A stretch of DNA of 64,000 bases from the NCBI GenBank assembly GCA_001184395.1, contig LFLF01000001.1, forward strand, positions 1-64,000, read 5' to 3'. The notes beneath the pieces are model-generated. The model had not been told where the DNA came from, did no database searches, and saw only the letters and a list, made by a program, of their open reading frames with translations. Shown one piece after another: positions 10,214-20,622 of the stretch; within the stretch, counting starts at the first letter, position 1; every line of letters begins with the position of its first letter. The position numbers and the translations under genes are program-made. The stretch is from Candidatus Paraburkholderia calva. GTDB lineage: Bacteria; Pseudomonadota; Gammaproteobacteria; Burkholderiales; Burkholderiaceae.

Positions 10214-11500
10214 ATGACCAAGAGCGTTCGGATCGATCACGCCAAGGCGGCGGTCGCGTTCTTGCAGAAGCCCGATCACGTCGCGTTCCACGACAAGCGT
10301 TTGTGGGATCTGCGCTCGAAGCGCGATGTGCAGGTGCACGGCATTCCCGAATGGGAGACGTTGCGCGAACTGGCATCGGGCATCAAGGAACACACGCTGT
10401 CCAATCTCGCCGAGTACATCGCGCAGTTCACGGATCGGGCGGATAAGAAGGGCGTCGTCGTGTATTTCGTGGCCAACGCGGAGGAGCACAACGAACTCGT
10501 CTATAAGCTGATTAGCGAGCGCGGCATGACGTCGCTCGTCAAGAGCAAGTCGATGCTCAGCGACGAGTGCTACATGCGCGACTATCTGGATCCGCGCGGC
10601 ATCACGGTGATGGAAACCGATCTCGGCGAGCGCATCCAGCAACTCGATCTTCAGGACCCGAGTCACATGGTGGTGCCGGCTGTGCACAAGCTGCGCGTGT
10701 ACGTGGCCGAACTGTTCGGCAAGACCATCGGCACCGATCCAAAGAACAGCGACATTCACTATCTCGCCGAAAGCCAGCGCATGAACACGCGGCCGTATTT
10801 CGTGCACGAGAAGACAGCCGGCATGACGGGCTGCAATTTCGCGGTGGCGGAAACGGACACGGTCGTCGTGTGCACGAACGAGGGCAATGCGGACCTGTCG
10901 GCGAATGTGCCGCCCCTGCATATCGCCTCGATCGGCATCGAAAAGATCATTCCGACGATCGCCGATCTCGGCGTGTTCGTGCGCATGCTGTCGCGCAGCG
11001 CGCTCGGCTTGCCGATCACGCAGTACACCTCGCACTTTCGCACGCCGCCGCGTCTGGGCACGGAGATGCACTACATCCTCGTCGATAACGGCCGCTCCGA
11101 ATGTCTCGCGATGAACGACTTCTGGTTCTCGCTCAAGTGCATCCGCTGCGGCGCGTGCATGAACACGTGTCCGGTGTATCGGCGCAGCGGTGACTTGTCG
11201 TACGGCGGCACGTACTCCGGGCCGATCGGCGCGATCACCAATCCGACTTACGATCTCAAGCATTATAGCGCGCTGCCGTTCGCCTCGACGATGAACGGCA
11301 GTTGCACTAACGTCTGCCCGGTGAAGGTGAACATCCGTGAGCAAATCTACAAGTGGTGCGCGGTGATCGCGGAGAAGCACGAGGTGCCGTTCGTGAAGCA
11401 GGAAGTGTTGAAGATGGCGGGGTGGCTGCTCGCCAGTCCGACGCTTTATCGCGGCACCGTGGCGTCGCTCGGCGACGCGCTCAAGCGGCTGCCCAACTAA
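10214..11500 (+). pseudogene. lutB: LutB, lactate utilisation Fe-S subunit, C-terminally truncated
   Basis: LutB carries the LUD domain plus two 4Fe-4S clusters of the L-lactate oxidation complex. A frame of 428 residues is open from ATG 10214. It has the LUD domain up to about residue 300, the cluster motif CIRCGACMNTCPVY at about 309-322, and CTNVCPVKV at about 360. It stops with TAA at 11500 right after ALKRLPN. Downstream bases in another frame still encode the lost tail (RERDLPEAPAETFHEWYKK, 11519-11576), so about 35 residues were lost by frameshift. With lutA and lutC dead, the product would have no partners. Confidence 0.85.
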
Positions 11501-11579
11501 CCCACTCAACATCTGGGGCGCGAACGCGATCTGCCCGAAGCGCCCGCCGAGACCTTCCACGAGTGGTACAAAAAGAACT

Positions 11580-12158
11580 GGAAGCCCGCCAAATGGAAGA
11601 TCCGTGCGGCGCAGCCCGCCTCGCGGCCGTGTCCCGACGTGCCGATCTTTCCGGCGGCCGCAGGCGATTTGCGCGAACGGTTCATCGCCGTGCTGACGCC
11701 GATGGGCGGCACGTGCGTCGATGCTTCCGGTCTGGACGACGTGAATGCGCTGATCGCGTCACGCTTCGGCGCGGATGCGGTGGTGGCGTCACGCCGTGTC
11801 GGGCGTGAAGGGCACGCGCGTGCTGTCCGTCGGACCGTGCCGGCATCGCTCGAAAACGTCGATGTGGGCGTTGTGCGGGCGCGCTTCGGTGTCGCGGAAA
11901 CCGGCTCGGTGTGGTTCAGCGAGCAGGAGTAAGAGGAGTAGGAGAGAGGAAGGAGTATGTGGTCAACTTGATCTATTATATCATGCAGCATCTGGTCGTG
12001 CTGCTCGCTCCCTCGCAACTCGTCGAGGGCTTGCAGCAGGTCTATCAGCGCGCTATGCGGCGCTGGTCACCGGACCGTCCGCGACGGCGGATATCGAAGG
12101 TGCGCTGATCCGCGGCGCACAGGGCGTGCGCTCGCTGACCATCGTGTGGCTCGCGTGA
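11580..12158 (+). pseudogene. lutC: LutC, lactate utilisation LUD-domain protein, degraded
   Basis: Third gene of lutABC. Pieces in three frames: IRAAQ near 11600; PDVPIFPAAAGDLRERF at about 11635; SLENVDVGVVRARFGVAE and TGSVWFSEQE at about 11850-11930; YYIMQHLVVLLAPSQLVEGL at about 11970-12030; and ATADIEGALIRGAQGVRSLT to the stop at 12158. The glutamate of the WFSEQE region and the final TADIExxLIxGxQG motif are LUD hallmarks. The start is missing: the sequence joins straight onto the lutB tail, suggesting a deletion between them. A second LUD remnant lies at 15480-16081. Confidence 0.88.
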
Positions 12159-12174
12159 ACACGCGTCCGCGCGC

Positions 12175-13082
12175 TTAGTACCGCCAGAAAAGCGCCAGCG
12201 CGATGCCGCCGAACAGCGCCCACTTGACGACGTAATAGACGGTCCGGTCCCACGCCTTCAGCCGTTTGCCGACTAGCCGAACCTGATACAGATACTTGAA
12301 CGCGCGATTCAACCCGCCCGTGCGATCGCCGGCCTCGTTTGGCGATGCGGCTGCGCGCATCAGGAACACGCCCATCTCGTGATTCACGGCTTGCGCCCAG
12401 CGGAATCGCATCGGCTCATTCGATGTCGCAGAACAGGATAATACGGTCCTTCTGCGTCGTGTTCTCGGCCCAGTGCAGATAGGTTTCGTCGAACACGACA
12501 TCTTCGCCGTCGCGCCACGAGTAACGTTCGCCATCGACGACGATTGTGCAGCCGTCGTCGTTCGGCGTGTCGAGCCCGAGGTGATAGCGCAGCGATCCCG
12601 CGTACGGATCGCGATGCAGCGTGAGCGTGCTGCCGGGCGGGAGCATCGCGAACATCGCGGCCTTCACGGACGGAATCCCTTGGGGGGATCGCGAGCGTTT
12701 TCGGACACACCGCCACCGCAGACGGATGCGGTCGGTCGTACCACTTCAGATAAAAGCACCGCCAGCCGCGCCGGAAAAACGAGTTGAAGCCGATGTCGTT
12801 GTACTTCTCCGCCGGCTGGATCTTGCTCGCCTCATGCAATGCGAGGCTTCGGCGCGGATGGTCTCCCATTGCGCCTTGATGGGCGCCAGATCGGGAAATA
12901 GGGAAGAGACGAGACAAGGCGTCGACGGTACGCTGGAGAACAGATACACGAAGCCGTTCATCGGCGACATGAATGTCGAATGGTCGGACAGTTGCCGGAA
13001 AAATCCGTGGCGAACCTTGCCGCGCAATGTGTATAAGCCGCGCACGCGACGAAGAGCAGCAGGATGGCCCAGCGTATTTCAT
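12175..13082 (-). pseudogene. lpxO: LpxO-like aspartyl/asparaginyl beta-hydroxylase, degraded
   Basis: Fe(II)/2-oxoglutarate dioxygenase of the aspartyl beta-hydroxylase fold; LpxO adds a 2-hydroxyl to lipid A acyl chains at the inner membrane. The N-terminus starts at 13082 (MKYAG) and shifts frame within 20 residues to LRGKVRHGFFRQLSDHSTF. More breaks at about 12850 and 12670 precede the iron-binding part: TLTLHRDPYAGSLRYHLGL (His and Asp) and DETYLHWAENTT (distal His). A further shift at about 12415 leads to the C-terminal membrane anchor (YYVVKWALFGGIALALFW). At least four frameshifts; dead. Confidence 0.85.
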
Positions 13083-13208
13083 GCTCCTTTGCGTTAAAGT
13101 GCAACGCATTCCGTTTGTGTCAAAAATTATGAAACGGGAACGAAAAGCTTGCCAAAATGGCGGGGTGAAACACGAACCTGTAACGCAAACGGGGAACGTG
13201 CGGCGGAA

Positions 13209-13241
13209 AGCAAAAGTCCAGTCATTGATTGGGCTTTTGCT
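13209..13241 (-). terminator. Hairpin downstream of tRNA-Asn
   Basis: AGCAAAAGTCCA (13209-13220) and TGGGCTTTTGCT (13230-13241) form a 12-bp stem with one G-U pair. It lies nine bases beyond the tRNA 3' end in the minus direction. There is no long U run, so termination is a guess; the hairpin may instead mark processing. Confidence 0.45.
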
Positions 13242-13249
13242 GGAGCTTT

Positions 13250-13325
13250 TGGCTCCCCGACCTGGGTTCGAACCAGGGACCCACGGATTAACAGTCCGGC
13301 GCTCTACCGACTGAGCTATCGGGGA
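13250..13325 (-). tRNA. tRNA-Asn (GTT)
   Basis: Full 76-nt cloverleaf on the minus strand. The acceptor TCCCCGA pairs with TCGGGGA, the D-arm is AGCTCAGTCGGTAGAGC, the anticodon loop is ACTGTTAAT with anticodon GTT, and the T-arm contains GGTTCGAACC. The 3' CCA is encoded (complement at 13250-13252). It stands 165 bases downstream of fdxA in the same direction. Confidence 0.97.
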
Positions 13326-13490
13326 ACATCTGCGATGGGTGAACATCTGCAGCAGCGATGTGAAATTGAAATTATAGGGAGCGTTTGCTACCCTGTCAAC
13401 GCCGATTTCTCATTTGATACAGTTTTTCGCAAGGATTCGAATTTGTCTTAAATCCTGCAAAAGCCAGCCAAAGCGGTCGAATTCAGCCGA

Positions 13491-13814
13491 TCAGCGCTCG
13501 AGCAGGTTCAGCTTTTCTTTCACGTCCTTGAAGTTGTCCGATTCAGGCAGCGGCGCCTTGGTCTTGGTGATGCTCGGCCAATTGCGCGACAGTTCGGCGT
13601 TCAGTTCGGTGAAGTGCTGCTGATCGCCAGGGACGTCTTCTTCGGCGTAGATGGCGTTGACCGGGCACTCGGCGACGCACACGGCGCAGTCGATGCACTC
13701 GTCGGGATCGATCGCGAGAAAGTTGGGACCTTCACGGAAGCAATCCACCGGGCACACGTCCACGCAATCAGTGAACTTGCACTTGATGCAGCTTTCGGTC
13801 ACAACGTGAGTCAT
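13491..13814 (-). CDS. fdxA: Seven-iron ferredoxin FdxA
   Basis: A 107-residue electron carrier with one 3Fe-4S and one 4Fe-4S cluster. The first cysteine set is CIKCKFTDCVDVCPVDCF near residues 9-24, and the second, CIDCAVCVAECP, is at about 40-51. The length and the C-terminal extension (LSRNWPSITKTKAPLPES) are those of the FdxA/FdI family. The ATG at 13814 was chosen because MTHVVTESCIKC is the conserved start; an upstream in-frame ATG at 13931 only adds unconserved residues. Intact. It lies divergent from pncB, as in other Burkholderia. Confidence 0.95.
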   Translation of the reverse strand: MTHVVTESCIKCKFTDCVDVCPVDCFREGPNFLAIDPDECIDCAVCVAECPVNAIYAEEDVPGDQQHFTELNAELSRNWPSITKTKAPLPESDNFKDVKEKLNLLER

Positions 13815-14145
13815 TCGGGCTCCTGCGTGTGGAATCTGTGGGGCAGGCCCTTTCTTTGGCCTCTCCCGGCGTTTTCGCGCCGTGAGGGGCATGGGCACTT
13901 GCATAAACTCATATTGTAGCGTAACGGTCAATTCCGCAGCGAGTGCGCCATCGCGCGCTTTAGATCGACTCGTGATGTGGATATGCCTTCGCTTTTTACG
14001 GCGCAGGGAACCGCGTCCAGGCGCCCGCTAATCTAAAAGGGTCAGCATGACCGGTGAACGATGCCGCATTCGGGTAACATGATCTCGACGACCCGCGCTT
14101 CGAGACGGCGCGCGGTCACCTCGCATCGATGTTTCAGTCAGAACC
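13815..14145. other. Divergent promoter region of fdxA and pncB
   Basis: 331 bases between two divergently transcribed intact genes; both promoters should lie here. On the minus strand TACAAT (13918 to 13913) is a fair -10 box for fdxA, but no well-spaced -35 box goes with it. No open frame or RNA gene was recognised. Confidence 0.4.
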
Positions 14146-15336
14146 ATGATCATCAATTCGCTGCTCGATACCGACCTCTATAAATTCACGATGATGCAGG
14201 TCGTCCTGCATCATTTCCCAGCGGCGCACGTCGAGTACCGCTTCCGCTGCCGCACGGCCAACGTCGATCTCGTGCCGTACATCGATGAAATTCGGGACGA
14301 GGTGCGCCAGCTCTGCAACTTGCGCTTCAAGGAAGAGGAGCTCGAGTATTTGCGGCAGATGCGCTTCATCAAGAGCGATTTCATCGACTTTCTAGCGCTG
14401 TTCTACCTGAACGAAAAGTCGATCCGCATTTCGCCGTCCCCCAAGGGCAACGGCGAGATCGACATCATGATCGAAAGGCCGTGGCTGCACACCATTCTCT
14501 TTGAGATTCCGGTGCTCGCCATCGTCAACGAGGTGTATTTCCGCAATACCCAGCGCAAGCCCGAGTTCGAAACCGGGCGCGAGCGTCTGCGCGACAAGAT
14601 CAAACTGCTCGTCACGCCGCCCGAGTATTCGGACTGCAAGATCGCCGATTACGGCACGCGCCGCCGCTTCTCCAAGCAATGGCACGAGGAAGTGCTGATA
14701 ACGCTCAAGGAGCGGCTCGGCGCGCAGTTCACGGGCACCAGCAATGTGCTCTTCGCAATGCAGCACGGCCTGCGTCCTCTCGGCACCATGGCGCACGAAT
14801 ACCTCCAGGCATGTCAGGCGCTCGGCCCGCATTTGCGCGACTCGCAAATTTTCGGCTTCGAGATGTGGGCGAAGGAATATCGCGGCGATCTGGGTATCGC
14901 ACTGTCGGATGTGTACGGCATGAAGGCGTTCCTGCGCGACTTCGACATGTACTTCTGCAAGCTGTTCGACGGCGCGCGTCATGATTCCGGCGATCCCTTC
15001 GACTGGGGCGAACGGCTGCTCAGGCATTACGAGGAAAACCGCTGCGATCCGCGCACCAAGATTCTCGTGTTTTCGGACGCGCTCGATATCCCGAAGGTGC
15101 TGCAACTGTACGAGCGCTTTCGTGGGCGATGTCAGCTCGCGTTCGGCGTCGGCACGAATCTGACCAACGATCTCGGTTACCAACCTTTGCAGATTGTCAT
15201 CAAGATGGTTCGCTGCAACGGCCAGCCGGTCGCCAAACTGTCCGATTCGCGGGGCAAGAATATGTGCGATGACAAGGCTTATCTCGCCTATCTGCGTCAG
15301 GTGTTCGGCATTCCGCAGCCCGTCGGCGAAGACTGA
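14146..15336 (+). CDS. pncB: Nicotinate phosphoribosyltransferase
   Basis: PncB joins nicotinate and PRPP, with ATP, to make nicotinate mononucleotide in NAD salvage (cytosol). The 396-residue frame has the family N-terminus [17 protein letters not shown], the active-site region around GTMAHE with the His that is phosphorylated in the family (His217), [15 protein letters not shown], and [12 protein letters not shown] in the phosphate-binding part. Length is normal and there is no lesion. Retention fits use of external nicotinate. The broken LUD gene follows 144 bases downstream on the same strand. Confidence 0.96.
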   Translation: MIINSLLDTDLYKFTMMQVVLHHFPAAHVEYRFRCRTANVDLVPYIDEIRDEVRQLCNLRFKEEELEYLRQMRFIKSDFIDFLALFYLNEKSIRISPSPKGNGEIDIMIERPWLHTILFEIPVLAIVNEVYFRNTQRKPEFETGRERLRDKIKLLVTPPEYSDCKIADYGTRRRFSKQWHEEVLITLKERLGAQFTGTSNVLFAMQHGLRPLGTMAHEYLQACQALGPHLRDSQIFGFEMWAKEYRGDLGIALSDVYGMKAFLRDFDMYFCKLFDGARHDSGDPFDWGERLLRHYEENRCDPRTKILVFSDALDIPKVLQLYERFRGRCQLAFGVGTNLTNDLGYQPLQIVIKMVRCNGQPVAKLSDSRGKNMCDDKAYLAYLRQVFGIPQPVGED

Positions 15337-15479
15337 ACGGGCGAACGTGCATTCGGCCTATGCCGTTCGGTCGGGGTTCGCGTGAGGGGACCGCTCGTTA
15401 TAGCTCGTTATAATTTGGAATGCGTCGCCTGCTTTGCAACGCGCGCCCATTCCACGCTTGAATTCACGAGGACGGCACC

Positions 15480-16081
15480 ATGGACACATCGGCCGCGCGC
15501 CGCCGCATCGGACTATGTGCAGCGTCATCCCGCTGGACCGCGTCCGCCGCTATCCGCCACGCGCGACGATCTGATCGCGCGTTTCCGTCTCGAAGCCGAG
15601 CGTTTCTCGACCACGGTCGCCGAAGTCGATTCCCCCGCCGATACGCCTGCCGAAGCCGCGCGATATCTCCAGTCGCTCGCACTTGCCACCAACGCGGTGG
15701 CATGGCCCGCGCTGGCCGATCTGCCGTTTGCGCAAGCGGGCATACGCGCGGCGTTCCGCAAACCCGAAGACGCCGATCTGGTCGGTATCACCGGCTGCTT
15801 TTGCGCGACGGCCGAAACGGGTTCGCTTGTGCTGCTTTCGGGAGCAGACAACCCGCGTCCGGCGCGCTGCTGCCGCAGACGCATATCGCCATCCTGCCGA
15901 CGTCGCGCATCGTGGCGGCGCATGAGGACGCCTTCGCGCTGATCCGCGCGGAACGCGGTGAACTGCCGCGCGCGGTCAATTTGGTGTCCGGGCCGTCGCG
16001 CACCGCGATATCGAACAGACCATCGTGCTTGGCGCGCATGGGCCGTATCGCGTGCATGTGATCGTCGTGCGCGGAGCCTGA
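15480..16081 (+). pseudogene. LUD-domain protein (LutC/YkgG-like), degraded
   Basis: A second LUD-family gene, separate from lutC. It starts MDTSAARRRI at 15480, shifts frame at about 15510 to DYVQRHPAGPRPPLSATRDD, and runs through ATNAVAWPALADLPFAQAG and the motif FCATAETGSLVLLSG. It shifts again at about 15860 to LLPQTHIAILPTSRIVAAH and ends VHVIVVRGA with TGA at 16081, after another break near 16010. About 200 residues in normal form. LUD proteins bind or use lactate, but the substrate of this Burkholderia group is not established. At least three frameshifts. Confidence 0.85.
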
Positions 16082-16129
16082 GACGGTGCGGCGTGTATCT
16101 TTGCGCGGACTCGCCACGCTCAGCGCACC

Positions 16130-17498
16130 TTGAGCGCGTCAGCGGCATCGCTCGACGGTGCGTCGTTGTTGGCTGCGTGGGGCATTCCATTCGTCGGCAT
16201 CCTCTTGTCGATCGCGGTGTTCCCGCTGATCGCGAATGAGATCTAGCCTCGCCATTACGGCAAGATCGCCGCGCTCTGGGAAGTCGCGTTTCTCGCGCCG
16301 TTCGCGGGGTCCTTCGGCATCGGCGCGGCGGCGGGCGTGCTCATGCACGCGCCGCTTGAGGAATACGTGCTGTTCATCATCCTGTTCGCGTCGCTTTACA
16401 CGGTGGCGGGCGGCATCTGTGTGCGCGGCGATCTGCGTGGCTCGGCGCGGCTCAGCACCAGACTGATCGCGCTCGGCACCGCGCTCGCGAGCATCATGGG
16501 CACCACGAGCGCGGCCATGCTGCTGATCCGCCCGTTGCTACGCGCGAACGGAAATCGCAGGCACGTGGTGCATGTCGTCGTGTTCTTCATCTTTCTGGTC
16601 GCGAACACGGGCGGCTCGCTTTCGCCGCTCGGCGATCCGCCGCTCTTCCTCGGCTTTCTGAATGGCGCCGATTTCTTCTGGACGACGGCGCATCTCGCCG
16701 CGCCGATGCTGTTCATTTCCGTCGTGCTGCTCGCAGTTTTCTACGCGCTTGATCGTCATTACTGGCGCACGAAAGAAGATGCGTCCGGCGCGGTCGCGGA
16801 GTCGCCGGCCGGCGCGCCGCGCGGCATCGACGGCAAGATCAACTTCATGCTGCTCGCGGCGATCATTGCGCTGGTGCTAATAAGGCGGCGTCTGGAAACC
16901 GGGTATCGCGTTCGACGTGATCGGCACGCACGTCGCATTACAAAGCATCGTGCAGGATGTCGCGCTACTCGGTGTACTCGGGGCCTCGTTCACGCTCACG
17001 CCGAAGCATGCGCGCGACGGCAACGCATTCGACTGGGCACCGATCGAAGAGGTCGCGAAGCTATTCGCCGCGATCTTCATTACCATCGCGCCGGTCATCA
17101 CGATCCTGCGCGCGGGCAAGGCGGGCGCGTTCGCGGGCATCGTGTACGCGGTGTCGGATGCGCAGGGCAAGCCGATCGATCTCGCGTATTTCTAGGCGAT
17201 GGGTCTGCTCTCGTCGTTCCTCGACAATGCGCCAACCTATCTGGTGTTCTTCAATCTCGCAGGCGGTGATGCCCGTACGCTCATGACCACCGACGCCACG
17301 ACGCTCGATGCCATCTCGGCGGGCGCGGTGTTCATGGGCGCGAATACGTATATCGGCAACGCGCCGAATTTCATGGTGAAGGCGATCGCGGAATCGCGCG
17401 GCATCCGCATGCCGAGTTTCTTCGGCTATCTCGGCTGGTCGTGCGTTGTCCTTCTGCCGCTTTTTGCCGTCACGGGCTGGCTATTTTTCCTGGAGTAA
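16130..17498 (+). pseudogene. Na+/H+ antiporter-like (NhaD/ArsB-type) membrane protein, degraded
   Basis: Ion transporter superfamily protein with about 12 membrane helices. Family features are LASIMGTTSAAMLLIRPLLR, FIFLVANTGGSLSPLGDPPL and, near the end, [18 protein letters not shown] and [19 protein letters not shown]. The frame is interrupted by TAG at 16244 and TAG at 17193, both where homologues have Trp. There is also a frameshift at about 16880 between IIALVL and the following helix. The start is uncertain; a TTG at 16130 is in frame with LDGASLLAAWGIPFVG. The substrate (Na+, citrate or other) cannot be told from sequence. Confidence 0.85.
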
Positions 17499-17501
17499 CC
17501 G

Positions 17502-18485
17502 ATGAAGAAGAAAGTACTCGTCGCGCGTTCCACGTTCCCCGATGTGATCGAGCGCCTCAAGCAGTATTTCGATGTCGACGTGAATCTGGGCGACGTTCTG
17601 CCGCAAGCGGAATTCGCGCGACGCATCGCCGACAAGGACGGCGTGTTTTCGGCCGGCGAGCTGGTCGGCGAAAACGAACTCGCGGGCGCGCCGAATCTGA
17701 AGGTCGTCGCGAACATGGCGGTTGGCTACAACAACTTCGACATACATGCGTTCAACGTGCATGGCGTGCTCGGCACCAACACGCCGAACGTGCTGAACGA
17801 AACCACTACCGACTTCGGCTGGGCGCTGATGATGGCGGCGGCGCAGCGCGTCACCGAATCCGAGCACTTCCTGCGCGTGGGCAAGAGGCAGAAATGGTCG
17901 TTCGATTCCTTCCTCGGCAGCAACGTGTACGGCTCCACGCTCGGCGTTATCGGTATGGGACGCATCGGGCAGGCGCTGGCGCGGCGTGCGACCGGCTTCG
18001 ACATGCGCGTGATCTATCACAATCGCTCGCGCGTTGCACCGGAGATCGAGTCGAAGCTCAATGCCGAATACGCGTCGAAGGAAGACCTGCTCAAGCGAGC
18101 GGATCATGTCGTGCTCGTGCTGCCGTACACGAAGGAAAACCAGCACACGATCGGCGCGAAGGAGATCGCGTTGATGAAGCCGACTGCCACGCTCACGAAC
18201 ATCGCGCGCGGCGGGATTGTCGATGACGCGGCGCTGATTCAGGTGCTGCGCGAGAACCGTATCGCGGCGGCGGCGCTCGACGTGTTCGAGGGCGAGCCGA
18301 ACTTCAATCCCGACTTCCTCGTGCTCGACAATGTCGTGCTGACGCCGCATATCGCGAGTGCGACCGAAGCCACGCGCCGCGCCATGGCCAATCTTACCGC
18401 GGATAATCTCATCGCCGGGCTGGGCGAAGGGCCGCGCGCGGGCAATCCGCCGAATCCCATCAATCCGGACGTGCTGAAGAAATGA
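17502..18485 (+). CDS. D-2-hydroxyacid dehydrogenase (GhrB/glyoxylate reductase type)
   Basis: NAD(P)H-dependent reductase of 2-keto acids such as glyoxylate or hydroxypyruvate, cytosolic. The 327-residue frame is intact. The Rossmann motif GMGRIGQALARRATGFDMRV is at 151-170. The catalytic triad of the D-2-hydroxyacid family is present: Arg236 in NIARGGIVDD, Glu265 in DVFEGEP and His283 in TPHIASAT. The start follows the antiporter stop by three bases, so they were co-transcribed. Substrate preference cannot be read directly. Its TGA overlaps the rmuC start (ATGA). Confidence 0.93.
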   Translation: MKKKVLVARSTFPDVIERLKQYFDVDVNLGDVLPQAEFARRIADKDGVFSAGELVGENELAGAPNLKVVANMAVGYNNFDIHAFNVHGVLGTNTPNVLNETTTDFGWALMMAAAQRVTESEHFLRVGKRQKWSFDSFLGSNVYGSTLGVIGMGRIGQALARRATGFDMRVIYHNRSRVAPEIESKLNAEYASKEDLLKRADHVVLVLPYTKENQHTIGAKEIALMKPTATLTNIARGGIVDDAALIQVLRENRIAAAALDVFEGEPNFNPDFLVLDNVVLTPHIASATEATRRAMANLTADNLIAGLGEGPRAGNPPNPINPDVLKK

Positions 18486-19787
18486 TCGATATGCTGTACG
18501 GTGCGGTCGCACTTCTGGCGCTCGTGCTGGTCATTGCGCTGGTCGTGTTGTTCGTCGTGATGAAGCGCGGCGCGAACGACGATGTGATCGACGAATTCAC
18601 CGCGCTCGCCGATCACGTCAACGACATGGGCGAGGCGCACACGCGGGGGCAGGAGCGGCTTGAACGCGGCTTGCGCGGCGATATCGCGGAGACGGCGCGT
18701 GTGTCGCGCATGGAATCGCAGAGCGGCTTCGCGCAGTTCCATCAGACGCTGACCACGCAGTTGGCGAGCACGTCGAACGTGCAGAACGCGCAGTTCGCCG
18801 CGTTCGCCCAACAATTCGCGCAGCAGAGCCAGCAGGTGCGTGAGGACCAGCAACGCGCTCAAGCGCTTCGCCAATTCGATGACGCTGCATTTCGGCCAGT
18901 TATCCGAGGCGAACGAGCGGCGGCTCGGCGAAGTGCGTGCGACGCTCGAGACGCGGCTCAAGGATATCGACTCGAACAACGCCGCGAAGCTCGAAGAAAT
19001 GCGCCGTACCGTCGACGAAAAACTTCACGCGACACTGGAATAACGCTTGGGTGAATCGTTCAAGCTGGTGTCGGACCGGCTGGAGCAGGTGCTGATGCCG
19101 GACCAGTATGTGGAGAATGTTGCGACCATTCCGAAGAGCAACGAACGCGTCGAGTTCGCGATCAGACTGCCGGGCAGGGGCACACAGGGCGACGCGGCCA
19201 CACCGGTCTGGCTGCCCATCGACGCGAAGTTTCCGCGCGAGGACTACGAACGCCTGATCGAAGCGCAGGACCGCGCGGACCCGGTCGCGGTGGAAGAGGC
19301 ATCGAGCGCACTCGAAGGGCGTTTGTGCGCCGAAGCGAAATCGATCGCGCAGAAGTATGTCGCGCCGCCGCACACCACCGACTTTGCGCTGCTATTCCTG
19401 CCCACCGAAGGTTTGTATGCCGAAGTTTTGCGTCGTCAGGGCCTGAGCGATTTTCTGCAGCGTGAGTATCGCGTGAGCGTGGCTGGCCCGACCACCTTGA
19501 CCGCGCTGCTGAACAGTTTGCAGATGGGCTTCAGAACGCTCGCCATCGAAAAGCGCTCGAGCGAGGTGTGGCAGATGCTCGGCGCGGTGAAGACCGAGTT
19601 CGGCAAGTTCGGCGAAGTGCTCGCGCGCACCAAGACGCAGCTCGAAACCGTTACACGGTCCATCGAAGCGGCGCAGATGCGCACACGTCAGATGAACAAG
19701 CGTCTGCGCGACGTAGAGGCGTTGCCGGGAGAACAGGCGCAAGGCCTGCTGGGAGAGTCGTCGCCCGAGAGCGACGACGAGACGTGA
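18482..19787 (+). pseudogene. rmuC: RmuC DNA recombination protein, broken
   Basis: RmuC is a membrane-anchored coiled-coil protein with a nuclease-like domain that limits DNA inversions. Present are an N-terminal membrane helix (ALVLVIALVVLFVVM), coiled-coil residues and, after a frameshift at about 18845, LSEANERRLGEVRATLETRL. A TAA at 19041 follows ATLE and matches a Gln codon CAA changed by one base. The same frame then continues GESFKLVSDRLEQV and the core (WLPIDAKFPREDYERLIEA, FALLFLPTEGLYAEVL) to 19787. Two lesions; otherwise well conserved, so the loss looks recent. Confidence 0.9.
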
Positions 19788-19791
19788 CGCG

Positions 19792-20279
<488 letters not shown>

Positions 20280-20283
<4 letters not shown>

Positions 20284-20555
20284 GCTTCCTCTGGCGCGTC
20301 GGTCAAAACGATTTCGATGCCGCCGAAGCGCGATGCCACCCAATTGTACGCGTGGCAGGCGATCCACAACAGCACGAAGCCGAGGATGGCGTTGAGCAGC
20401 AACGCGCTCGTGACGGTGCTCACTTCCACCGAGCCGTATCGTACGAATGCGACCACCACGCCGAGCAGCACGATGGGCACGCTGAAGGTGAGGTACACGA
20501 GGATCAGGGCCTTGGCCGTCGGTCCCGGTGCGATGGATGAGATCTGCTTTTTCAT
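20280..20555 (-). CDS. Small two-helix membrane protein (DUF3566-like)
   Basis: A 91-residue intact frame with two membrane segments, about residues 16-40 (ALILVYLTFSVPIVLLGVV) and 49-72 (ALLLNAILGFVLLWIACHAY). It ends with a soluble tail starting FGGIEIVL. The layout, with a short ISSIAPG stretch before helix 1 and a (G)GIEI motif after helix 2, resembles the DUF3566 family, whose function is unknown. The match is from memory of the pattern. Its stop overlaps the GTG of the broken GNAT gene, so the pair formed an operon. Confidence 0.7.
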
Positions 20556-20622
20556 AGAGGTAAAACTCCGTCTATCGATGAAATTGAATCATTGTGTCGA
20601 TATCGCTCGATGCGCGTATGCG

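Noticed and set aside
10178-11560. A 460-codon minus-strand frame opposite lutB
   Set aside because: lutB has both Fe-S motifs; the antisense frame is His/Arg/Leu-rich and has no domain.
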